Origin: Aptenodytes patagonicus
Lineage: Eukaryota; Chordata; Aves; Sphenisciformes; Spheniscidae
NCBI RefSeq assembly: GCF_965638725.1
Contig: NC_134962.1
Coordinates: forward strand, 1,123,501-1,187,500
DNA length: 64,000 bases
Direction: 5' to 3'
Position numbers and translations under genes: made by a program. A model generated the notes under the pieces. The model was not told the origin of the DNA. It made no database searches and was given only the letters and a program-made list of their open reading frames with translations. Shown in pieces: positions 1 through 12,100 of the stretch. How positions within the stretch are numbered: the first letter of the stretch is position 1; each line of letters opens with the position of its first letter.

Positions 1-3000
1 ATCTTCATACCTCGGCATGGAGGAACCATTGTAGGCCAATATAAACCAGGAAATCTGTCAATATTGTTCTCCGTAAATCTAGAAAATGCAAAATCTACCT
101 CTACTCTGTTATCTCAGCTCCTTCAGTGAAGCCAGATGCTGTCCTCCCTCATCTCCCCAGAGCACGTCCATTTCAGTCAGTGCATATTACTTTCTGCCGA
201 GCCATTGATCCCACAGCGTGACATTAGCCGTGCCTCGTTTGTTCATAGGCTTGCCCCCCTTCCATTTTACTCAAGAATTTTATTTTTAATTTAGTTTAGT
301 AATTCTTCCCAGAATGACTGTTTAGTGATCCATTGATTCTTCAAAACATAGATCAGTTGTTTTAGGTTAGCCAGCAACGCTGCAAATAATACTTTTGTAT
401 CAAAATGTAATATAAGATTTATTTACCTCCTGTGGCCATGATCTCCCCGAGTTAAATGCAGTACTTCCTTTTCTCCACTGTAAAACGTTGCCTTTCGAAG
501 TTCAACGAGTGCCTTCTTGTTCTCTAACATAGAAAAGGTAAATAGGGCATTTCAGCTAGTCTTCTATTTACCGTCATTGAATACCTCAGGCCTGTCTTCT
601 ATTGCTTTTCTCTTTGCAAATTAAAGAGTTTCACACTGTCATCAATTATATGCAAGCCTTATCCCTGCCTTCAGTTCAGAGGATTTTTAAATAAATAAAT
701 AGTCAGAACTGATTACTTACTGCAAGTGAGGATTATCAGATTTATGCAAAGCCATCATACACCACCTTCTGTTTCAGAACATTCAGCTTTCTTGCTTTTT
801 GCCTGCATTGTACTCTGAACAGATGTCATCACTGGAATTCCTTTAGCAGTGGTAGCTAAACTTAGAGCCAGGCATCTTTTTCCTACCAGTAGTCTGTCAA
901 AGAATAAATGGAATTCATTTTGCTATTATTTGCACGTGTGATTTGCTTTCCCCAGCTATTCTAACAAGCAGAATTGCAATAACATTTGTCAATGAAAGGG
1001 AAGTTTGAACCCGCAAAGGGAGCGTGTTCAGAGACGGCACGCTGGAGCCGATACCAGGTATTTGCACTGGAAAATGGATTCGAAGTTCCCGTGCCACAAC
1101 AGAGCTTATAACCTGCAAGTATTTTGTCAGCCAGTCTAAAACTAATGAGGCTACTGCCATTTGAAATACTAAGTATGCAATTCACAGAACAAATTATTTC
1201 CTGAAGCTAGGTAGCGAGCAGCTTTTACCTGTTCATAAGACAAAACCTTTGAGCATCTAAGCTACACCACTTGGGAATCTAAGTTCATGAGGAAGTATGT
1301 ACTGAGCTGTTACGAAAATCAGTAGAAGTCAGCTTAGACAAGCTCCCGCTAACGCAACTGTAGGTAAAACACAACAGCAAACTTGTCGCGCTGCGAGGAT
1401 GGTAGCGGCGGCACAGCCTGGAAAACCGTTCTGTTGTTCACGTGCAGGACGTTTGTGCGTAAGGGAGTGGCAGCCATTATGCTGGTTAGGTGATACATAA
1501 AAAAGTTTCATCCCAGAAAGGTTTCTTGTTTTTTTGTTTTAAACCAAGGTTTAGGGACGTTTAAGTCAACATGCTACTTTCTCTCCCAAGATCGTTATTA
1601 ACGTAGGGAATGGGAGACTGCAGGGAAGGATGGTGAATATGAAAGAGACCCATGGCATCAGTGTCCGTGAACACGGGACCGAGCATTACAGTTACATACA
1701 GGCATTCTTTGGCCGATCACCAAGGACCACGCGTTAGGGGCTCCAGGTACAGGAGACCGCTGCGAGTCAGCCAGGACAAATACGAATTAAACCACCTTGG
1801 GAGGCACAAAATGCTTTTGATGGAAGAGAGGAGTTTTTAAAGCAGTATTTTCAAAGAGGCTCAGTGAATACAGGAGCTAGGCTGGACTTTACACCGAGAT
1901 AGGGCAGCGGAGAAGCGCTGAGATTTGAGTCAGTAAGCACCAGCTGTATGAGAGCAAGATGACTCGGAGGATGAACCAGTCAGAAGTGATGAAACTCCCC
2001 TGTAATAAACGTTATGCCAGTAGAAGTCTCACACTTTTATCCCATGAACAGAGTACAAGGCAGCCATTAAAGATGTAGAGCATTTTAAGTGCTAAATGAA
2101 GGACTTCTTCAGTGGGAGAGCCCTGTGAACCACCCCATTATGATGTCTTTATTCCAGGCACATCTGTATCGGAAAGGTGGCATCAGATTGAGCCCAAGAG
2201 GAGCAACTACAGCAGATAATTGGTCAGAAGGGTTTAGTTAAGTAAATAAATGTTTTAAAGTGTGGCTGACTTGGGGAGGGTTCAAGACCAATAGGAACAG
2301 TGCAGACAACGAAGATATAAAATCATAGAGCACAAGTCTGTGAAAGGACAGGACACGAACACGCCAGCGATTATAAATCAGACCCTAGATTCTCAAAAGG
2401 GCGAGGACATAATGTCCCGCTAGAAATAAGAATGATTCCAGCTCACTCGTTAGAAAATACATAAGCCATTTCCATGGCAGCAGAGGGTTAACTCACCTAG
2501 CCAGTCCTTCCCAGGCTCAGATTTCTAGAGCTGTGTGAAAGTCTGAAGGTCTTTTTCCCCATGGGATTACAGCTCGCTCAAAATCCATTTGCATGAAGGA
2601 CCAACATGTTAACTTGCATTTGCTTCCACTGAATTTCACTTAACAGAATATCCACGTACAGCGTTTTGACAGACCCTGTTCAGCTGTCTCACAATAGTGC
2701 CTGCTCTTTAGCCTCCGTGTTGAAAAATGTTGTCACTTCAATGGGAATCCCTTTTTTCCCTCCGGTAGATGGATGATTTCAGTACTTTTGTTGGGAGCTC
2801 AGCTCTTTGTTCTTTAATTCCTTCCTTGCTGACAGGTGAATAGCAGCTGCTTGGAAGATTTCCTGCAGTTCACTGAAAAATCCCCATTTCCTTTCTCTAC
2901 CAGTGCATCACCTTTGCTATCTGGAAAGAATAACCCCGCAGAGGCATTTTCTACTGCCTGCAATTAAAATTTTTACAAAGAAATCTTCAAAGATGCTCTC

Positions 3001-6000
3001 CCCATCACCCTACCTTCTTGCTTATCCTCTCTAATCCTGGTTACTCGGGCTCACTGAATTCTCCCTCGGGTGCCTATTTTCAGTTAATTGCCTGCCCAAG
3101 CCCTGTAGATATTCTGCCACCGAAGAGTGAAGTGGATGAATGGCTCGAAGAGAACCACTTCATTAAAACTTCACGGGTTTCCATCTTTATCCAAAATTTA
3201 CTTCTTTTTCATAACTTACGTCTTGCGTTTTTCCCAATTCTTGGAGATGGGAAATCTGAAGCTCTGAATACAATCCTGCCCGACACCCGCCTGGTTGGAG
3301 AAGGCAGTTTGGTTTGGCCTGGTCTGCTGGACCAGGACTCGGGAAACCTGGACTCTGTTTTCACCCCTTTCGCCGACCCTGGCACCTCTCAACCTTTCTG
3401 TGCCCAGCAGGCCACAGCAATACCAAGCCTCCCTTGCGGAGCAGCTGAAACCTGCCCGGGGAAACATGCCATTACTACTGACACAGCTCCCTCACGGGAC
3501 TGCTGTTTCCCATTCCTCACCTGTCTGCCCTACCACCACCACGGCCCCGGTGTCAGTAGACTCCTCTCGGGTTCTGCTGTCCCTGCCGCACAATCGATGC
3601 GCACTCGCGTCGGGCTCACCTCCATGCTATTCTCCCCACCCCGGGACGTACTCACTTCATTCCGGTGGATAACCGGGATCCTTCAGGAATCCTTCCGCGT
3701 GTTTCAGGCATTCTGTAGCTCCAGATAAGGAGTTTTCTCCCAGAGCACTTCCTCAGCAGGCTCCCGTGTGATCTGCACCCGGAGCCATCTCCACACGGTT
3801 ACACAGACCACTCGCCACCAAATGCTTCAGACTGCCACAGAAACGGGTCAAGCAAAAGTTGAACTGGTGATCAGAAAACAATACCCAGAAAACAGATTGT
3901 ATTCTGCTTCTCGCAAACCTACGCCACAACATTAGCTTCGCTTTCCTATCAAAAGTACATTTTATTTCTTACGCGCACAGGTAGGCTTGCAGGAAGAGAC
4001 TGAAGCATCTTCCTCGCTGCGTGCTCGTAGTTGAAGCTAGGTCTGCAGTAGTCCTTCCCGCCAGTGCCTAGATATCGGCACGCACAAAGAACGTACGTGA
4101 CGTGGAGGTAGCTTCTCTGTATTGGGAGATCACAGCGACGAGGAAAGTTAAAGGCATTGGGGAAGATGAAGAATAGGGAATTTGGAATATTTTTTTTTTT
4201 AATTACTATGAAATAGGTCAGCTCTTCATTCTCGGTTGGGGGAACAATCCACGTGAAAGGATCTTGTTAAAAAACAACCGTCCCTCATTTTAACACCTAT
4301 CTTCACCTTCATTCTCACCATCTATTTCGCATACCGTGTCTTTCTTTGAAACTACTATGCAAGCGGACAACCAGCTCTAACACAGAACGTACTGAGACGG
4401 TAAGGGACAGCTCTGCGTGAAGCCTGCAGGACAGGAACGGCTACAGCATCTGTCGCTCAGCACACGGGTCCTGGCTGGTTGAGCATCCAGGTGAACAGAT
4501 CACGTACCTGCCCCATTTTCCTCTGCAGTTCAGTGTCTTGCACTTGAAGGTAACGCATAAGCTTCCGCTTATGGAACTCACCAGCACACCCTGCTTCAAG
4601 ATGCGACTGAAAATGGCGCACAAGCCCACGCACCCGAGCGGAGAGCTGGCCTTGGGAATGGGCAGATTCCCTAACTTCTGCTGGAAGCCTGTCTCGAGTT
4701 TATGACTTCTCCTTGCTCGACTGAGTGCCTCAGCCTTGACTGTTGTTGGGTTTTCCCCCCCTCTAATGATCCCTAATATCTAGAAACTATTTTTGGAAAG
4801 GTTGTTTTGTAACATTTCTACCATTATTTTCCTTAAATGAGGATATTGAACAAAAAACTAGAGATGTCTGCCTTCGAGGTGGTCTGACAACTGGGTGGTT
4901 GCGAGAGGGACGGCAGAGGGAACCTGTGGAAGCCATGAGGACTCACCCCTGGGAGCAGTCGAGCTCCCAAACTGCTGCTGGAGGAAAAGCTACTGAGCGG
5001 CCTTTGCAGCCAAGAGTCACGCTGAGAACCCTCTCCCGGGCAGGGCTGCCCCGGCACGAGCTCCGCCGTCCGTCGCAGGCTGCAGGAGCGGCTGACCGGA
5101 GGGCAGTATTTGATCCGGAGCCGGCAAACATCCCGTTGTAAGGGAAAGGGTTTGGGCTTTCTCAGCCCTGGGAGCCGATGGGAGAGATGCGGCGTCTCTC
5201 ACTGGGGCTGCAATTCAGTCGGTCTCTTCTTGTGCTGGATCTCGACAGGCCCCGTGCCTGACCTCCCTTCCTGCGGCTACGGCTGCCGAAGCCAGAAGCT
5301 TCCCATTGTTAAAGCGCAACTGTTTTTCTAAAAGCAAACTTTCTAGCACTTTTACACACAGTGAATAACCTCTCAATGGAGTATTTTGGGGGCTGTAAAC
5401 AAGGTTTTTAAATTGTAAAAATATTAAGTGCCATTAGGAAATGTGCGGTTTATCACTAAAATTAGCTCTTTCATTGTCTTGCAAAATGAAGTTCAAATTG
5501 AAAGCATTTTTTATAATGAAGTTGTTTATTAAAAGCATTTGAATTATCTGCCCTGGGCATCTTCTTGGAGGGGAAGGGGGTTTTTGGTTGGTTTGTTTTT
5601 AAGTACAGACTCACTCATAAGGCAAGTCGAAGACCCAGTTCCCTACATGAATCCACACAGACGTTTTAAGTTTCTTTCAAGCAAAGAATCAGACCTGAAA
5701 AAGGACACGGCACCCTGCTGGGGATGTAGCGATGGCTGATACCATTATCTCCCGTCCAGGAGAATAACGTTTGTTAGACAGAAAGTTCTGGTGACTCGGT
5801 TTCACTAAAATTACCAGCCCGCGTGGAAGCATTCCAGGCGAGTACAGCCCACTCCCCCTTCCAAATAACCCCAGCACGTGCAGCTCCCCGGGACCGCACC
5901 TTGCACAGGGGCAGCAGAACCAGAACCGAACCTTAAAGCTTAAGCAACGACCGTCTGCTGACACCAGCCGCAGGAGCATTTTGACAGATGAAAAAGGGCA

Positions 6001-6500
6001 AAGAGCATCCTGCCCTCTCAGGAATCTCTCTTCAGAACACGGTTTAAAAGCTGACCACCATTTTCAGTGTTGGGGCACTGTTCTAGGTATGATCTAGTTT
6101 TCATTGTTCACGCAGCCGCTGGCAACGCGTGCCGTTTCCTCAGCAGTGCTACCCCCAGGGCAGAGGGCTACAACAGGACACGACTACGGCAGCGCCGCTT
6201 CTCTCGTCTGCCTAAAAACGGAAAACAAGTTCAGCACAGATTGTCCTGCTGGTGGAGCTGAAGCCCTCCTTTGCCCTTTTCACAGGGAGAAGGGACTATT
6301 CCGATGATTTCGGAGTTTTGATTTAGGCATTTGCCTGCTCCGGTCTCGGCAGCTGATCAGCGTCGCAGACATTCAGCAACCCCTAACACTGGCACCCCTG
6401 TAACCCATCACCAGCCACGGCTGTGCACATCTGTCACTCTGCTGGGCAAAACATCACAAGAAAAGTGAATTCACTATCCCTCCCTCAGTCAGCATCTTTA
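1..6500. other. No recognised gene; possible PLAGL2 downstream or 3'UTR sequence
   Basis: No exon of a known family was recognised on either strand. The stretch is AT-richer than the rest, with T-rich runs and scattered AATAAA-like signals on the plus strand (near 690, 903, 2006 and 2243), as in a long 3'UTR or intergenic tail. Knowledge of vertebrate synteny puts PLAGL2, on the opposite strand to TM9SF4, next on this side. Its large single coding exon is not here, so at most its 3'UTR could be. One plus-strand frame of 236 codons (3018-3728) stays open but resembles nothing I know. The assignment to PLAGL2 is inference only. Confidence 0.35.
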
Positions 6501-7099
6501 ACGGATGCTTGCTGCTCTCCTGCCACATACACCCCCCCAGCAGAAATACACAAGCACTGGGGAAGTGGAGCTGGAAGCTAACAACGAAGGTCCGGCTTCC
6601 ACAGCACCAACACACCTCCAAACCACTACTCAGAGGAAGGAAATGGCAGCTCCCTTCTCAATTGTACTCTCACCTCTGTTGCTCTAAAGCACCGTGTATT
6701 TGCCCAACACTCTCGGCCCGTCAGCCATCCGACAGTCCTGCTGCTCCATCCATTAGTGCTACGCAAGTCAAACAACGTCCTCCACACACAAGAGCCGAGC
6801 TGCTTAAGTGGTCTTACCGTGTAGCACGCGAGAGCGGTACAGCGAGAAACGGATCCAAATGCCTTGACCGGTGGCGTTTTAATTACAATATGCGGCAGTA
6901 TACAGGACATGCCACACTGGGAGGAACTTACTGCTCAGTCAAGTTCACCAGGAGAAAAATATTACAGAAGAAAACGGCAGTGTATTCCAAGTTCTGCTTC
7001 CGATTGAAGCCACACGTCGAAGACCACGCAGGTGTCGAACAGGCTAAGCATTATGAAAAGAAAGTCCCGAGAGGTGGCTTAGGAGAACCCAGGAGAGCA

Positions 7100-9155
7100 G
7101 GACAACAGGACAATGGCAGATTTATTTACAACAGGACACAAAGAATACATACATTAATTAAAAATTACAAAGAATACAGAGAAAACACTTCGGGCAAGGG
7201 AGAGAAATCAACGCTGGCTGAGCCCCTCCACTGGGGCAGGGGCAGAAAATAAAAGAAAAAAAAAAATCAACCAAAATCTCAGAGAGGGATCTCAAATCAG
7301 AACTGACGCAGGACTCCACAGCACAGTTGGCTCGCGCATCCCCTGCTCCCTTTTTCCATCCTTGATTCCTGGCTGGTTAGACTTTGGTGTGACGGGCGGC
7401 TGAAGGAGCTATTAGGCAAGGCTGGAAAGACTCAGTGCTGAGGAGCCAAGCCGCCTGGGAAGCCAGCTCCCCGCAGGGGGCAAGGCCGTCGGTAAGAGAC
7501 ACGGGTCCTTGCGTGGACCTGGTGGAAACTTATGGCAATTGGGGTTAAAAAAAGCCCCAAACCCCTCAAGGGTGCACATCAGTGCTGGTAACAGGGAGGG
7601 CTTTGGACAGTTCTGGGTTGGAACGGTGTCACCTGTGGCAGCTGGTCATTTGGAGACCTTACGGCTTACTACAGGAAGAAGCAAAAGCAAAATTTTTGTA
7701 GATCTCACTAAAAAACCTCTCCCCTGTAGCCCTGACTGAATCCAGCTAGTCTGGGGATGGAGGGAGCCTTCACTGTAACATGGAACCTTTTTACTGGTAA
7801 GCATCATTGAAGTGACCAAAATAAAAAACTTTAACCTCTTTTAAAAAGAGCTTCCCATGGGCTGATTCAGGCATCAAGCCACCGAAAAAGAGGAGCCCGC
7901 TGCAGAAGAGCCCACATCGGCTATCCCGGAGGGCTTGGACCATTTTGTGGAGAAGAACAAAATACAGCTTAGGGGTGTACACTTTTTCTGTTCCCTGGAG
8001 GTAGAGAATCTAAGAGGAGGAGAAGAGAGCAGCAAGAGCAGCTGGAGCACAGGGCAGGTAGCGAGACAGCCTGCTCCTGGCAATGGGAGAACTCCTCGGG
8101 GCCGCTCCCTCTGTCCCCAGCCCTTTCTGCACAGCCTGCACACACCTCGCGGCAGCACAGGCCCAATACTGTATATCAGATCGCTTGGCACTAAAGCAGC
8201 GGCGTCGCAGCCTCCTCTCCACAGGGCCCTGCGCAATCCCGGCGGGGCTCCCGGGAAGGAAGCCTGCCCCGTTTCCTCACGCGGCTGGAGCAGAGCTATC
8301 GACAGAACAAACCCTTGTAGTTACCTCGTGCATCCTTCCAGTCCTGTATTCTAGCACCAGCACAATCACGTCGCTTCCACCAGAACGTTACGTCCTGCTG
8401 CAGCTGGCTGCACCTTCCGAAAGAGAGGAAATCCCACCCCCCCTCAGCCCTTCCAGTGGAGGCATCCGAAGCGGTCCGTGCTGTCCAAGGCCGGAGGGAG
8501 GGAGAAGCGAGGCCGAGGGTTGCAGTTCTCAAGCTCTCTCGGGGTGAAATTGCACTTCCCAGGCTCCGAATGGCACCTCCATCAAATTGTAAACAAGCCG
8601 AAGCCAGGACTTCTGCGGTCAGAGCACGCCAGACTCATGCTGGGTAAGCCTTTAGGCTCCTTTTATTTTGCCGTTGTCAAGCTCCCTCTTCTGTGCAGAC
8701 ATGAAGGCAGGAAAGAAACCCAGTCTGATATTTGTCTGAAGAGTCTCCCTGAATCCTAGAGCACCCTAGGGGCTGGAAGAAAACGTTTTCACAAGTGTTT
8801 CCACTGCTGTCTCAAATCCATTCGTCATCAACATAAAAAAAAAAAAGGATGAATTAGCAAAAAGGGGGTTTACTTATACAGAGGGATATTTCTCTGCTAA
8901 AAAACTCCCTCAAATATGGAACAGGATAACAAAGTTAAAATGTAAGGTATCTATAGACCCCTTTTCCCCCCAGAAGTAGCCCAGAATCCATGTACACTGT
9001 GCCAAAGTTACATTCCAAAATGAGGAGTTATTTATTTCTCTTGTCACTCTCCCACTGGATTTTGTTTCCTTAAAAGAGTTGGGAGAAGCTGTCCCCTTCA
9101 CTCCCAGGAGGACACGCGTTCAGAGGTGTCTACTTTCTGCTGGGTCTCTGCATCT
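7100..9155 (-). other. TM9SF4: TM9SF4 3'UTR (probable extent)
   Basis: This follows the TM9SF4 stop codon on the minus strand and has no coding signature. Three minus-strand AATAAA signals are candidates for the 3' end: 9036-9031, 8667-8662 and 7126-7121. The last is followed by T/G-rich sequence typical of a downstream element and gives a 3'UTR of about 2 kb, close to the size of the mammalian TM9SF4 3'UTR. A plus-strand A-rich tract (7253-7266) preceded by a plus-strand AATAAA lies in the same area, so a convergent transcript could also end here. Confidence 0.45.
7121..7126 (-). terminator. TM9SF4: Candidate TM9SF4 poly(A) signal (AATAAA)
   Basis: TTTATT on the plus strand reads AATAAA on the minus strand, about 2 kb after the TM9SF4 stop. 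GT-rich sequence follows within 30 bases in the direction of transcription. Alternative signals nearer the stop at 8662-8667 and 9031-9036 may be used instead. Confidence 0.4.
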
Positions 9156-12100
9156 TCAGTCTATTTTCACTGCGGCATAGATCTTCCGGACAAACATGTA
9201 GGCTGCATAGAAGCCAATGGTGCCAGTGAGGAGCCAGAAGGACAAGACCATAAGGGCAGTGTAGCCAAAGTACAGTAAGGAAGGAATGAACTCAACAATA
9301 TCCAGCTAAAACAGAAGAAGAGGAAAAAACGAGCAAAGTTAAGTACAGAGGTAACAAGAGTTAGCTCCCCAAACCAGCCAGTGCCCTCTACGAGGGGGCA
9401 CCTGACAAAGGGAGGAAACCCTCCACTCGATTCATTTTTGTCCAGCTGAAGAGAGTTCCCCTTTGAGGTGGGACTGGGGAACACCGCTCCGCACAGGTAA
9501 TGCGGGCAGGGGCCTCGGGCACTTACAACCTTCTCTCCTCTCTGGAAGGACTGTTAGCAGCGCTGGCTGGTGAGTGCCTTGGGCTGGCATGGGGACACAC
9601 TAGGACTGGGCAGTCCCACCATTTCCTTTCCTAAATCCAACAATCTCCTCTAGAAAGGTGGCGCTTTCACACAAGAGGAGTAACAATACCTTGTTCACAA
9701 AGTAGAAGATGGCATAGATCAGCACGTAGAAGGCAGATCCTCCAGACACCAAGAAGGTCCTCCACCACCAGCGGTAATCCTGACAGGGCAAAAAGCCTCA
9801 TTATCCCACAGGCTTCCTTTTCCCGTGTCACTGTCTCGGGAGCTGTGACCTTTCTGGGGCAGGAAGACCACTACCCATTTTCCTTCAAAGGAAAACCACA
9901 GTTTGGGGCTCGGGAACTATTTTGTCACAGAAGCGTTTCCAAAAAAAGAGGATGAAAAGCTGACTGAAGCAAAGCCAGGTCAGTATCACAGCACCTGCTA
10001 GCGAAGAACACGGCTCACGTCTGGCCCCGCATTTCATCCTGTATGTGGATGGAATGAAATAGTTTCTTTGGGAAGAGATGTCAGCTCAAAATACCCTGCT
10101 CCCAGCATAATTTCTGGTATGAAACCACGGTTCCCAGCCTAGCAGATAATCAAGTAGCTTCAATTCTCCTTGAAGTCAAGAGGTGTTAAGAGCAGTCACA
10201 CTTGTGAAGCCGGGCCACACTAGATTTCTGCTGACCAGCAGCAATAACGTGACCTGTGCTTTTCCAGGAGCAAGTACCCTGCGCTACCGAAACTACAAAT
10301 GTGGAAACCTCACCTCAGCACAAAGCTGGAAGTACACCATGACAATGCTGATTTGGGAGCACGATACCACCAGGATTATAAACACCAGGAAGAGAAAGCC
10401 GAAAAGGTAATAGAACTGGTTCTCCCAGATTGCCTGAAACAAAGACACAGCAGAAATTTGTTTCCATGCTACTGTGATCAATCAGCGAACATGAGACTAG
10501 CTTCTAGCAGCTAACCCAAGGAAAAACAAGGAGCCCCTCAGCCTCATGAAGATGAAGCCGCAGATCTAATGCATTTCACAACGTTACTTCAGAGGAATCA
10601 GGTTGCGAAAAGGTGCCCAAAACCAGCTCTGAGGTAGCTTGTTCACTCCCCTCCATCCCCCTAGCAATGGAACAGCAAATTCCTCCCCGTCCACAGAGGG
10701 TGAAAAATGGGCAGCAGCTGGAATGGCTCAGTGAGTGTCTTAGACCAGGACCCCTCCTTGACATAACGTTACAGTAAGCGTTCATCTTCACCACCATCCT
10801 TCAAATCACCAAGGAGCGTCCCACAGACATCTCCAGGTGTCTCCAGCAAGAGGACAGTCTGAAGAGACCCACAGCCCAGCTCTCTCTGGAGACAATACCG
10901 AATGGCCTGGAGGGAACCTGCTAGCCCCTTCCGTAAGTACAGGAATAGGAGAGTGCTCCAGTGGAAGCCCCCTCTCTTTCAAAAGCTTTGGCACGGGAGG
11001 AATCCTGTTCAGGAGCGAAGTGGGTTAAATGCTTACACTGAAAATGAAGAACAGTTCAATGAACATAGCTCCAAAAGGCAGAATACCAGCCATGAGAATC
11101 CTACAGAGTGAGAAAGAAAAGTCATAAGCAGCACAATATAACTGTCTGGCCATTAAAAGTCCCCTGTAACCACAGAGAGCGCTCCTAGAAAAAGCTCTAC
11201 AGCTCCAGATTACAAGAATAAATTTCACACAGTAAATGGCACAGCTGCTCCCACTGCTGAGCACATACCACTTTTATAAGCACCAGTCATACCACATCAA
11301 CATTGTCAAGATTGTCTCTGATATCGCATTACTCTAGGAAACACATCTGCCATCTGTCTGTGTCCAGAGACCAGCAGAAGGTGACGTTCAGCAGCCCAAG
11401 GAGACTGAGGGGAAGGGGCTTAACTCACCGTATTTCCTAGGCACTCATCACTCACCCAACAAATTTATTCATATACCACCTCTGCTCCGGGATCTGCCTG
11501 GGAATCTGATTGGTCCGTACAGGATTGTCATACGGCTGTTTGCGAAATCCAAAGTAGTAACCCAGGTAGACCAAGGGCAAGGAGATCCCAAACCACATGC
11601 AGAGCAAGGCCACCATGGTAGGGAAAGGCACCTGGAATCACACCGGGAGTCACAAAAGTGAGGCTGACAGCTCACCTGCCCTGGAAACTGAAGTCACCGG
11701 CCAGACCGACTCTGGTCAACCACTGCATTGACACCCACATTTAGAAAGACACTGTGAAACTAAGCAAGTCCCTGACAGCCCAGTCACCCTCCTCCCACTC
11801 CAGCAGGCTCCAGGATGAAGGTGGTACCTACCGCTCCAGAGGAGTGTTTCCCCCAGATGAAACAGTTCAGGACAAAGCAGATACCAAAGACGACACCCGG
11901 ATAGAGGGTAGCTGTCTGCAAGAGCAAACACAGGTTAAGAGAAAACGCGTGACTAATCAGCCAGATGCTTCTCTTTAATGAGTCCATTGCTGGGACAAGG
12001 CACATGTGGAGGAAGCATCCCTTTTGCTACAGCACTAGGACACAGGGGATGGGCTGTGGGGAGGATCTCAGACAATCCTCTTGCTTTACTATAGTATGCG

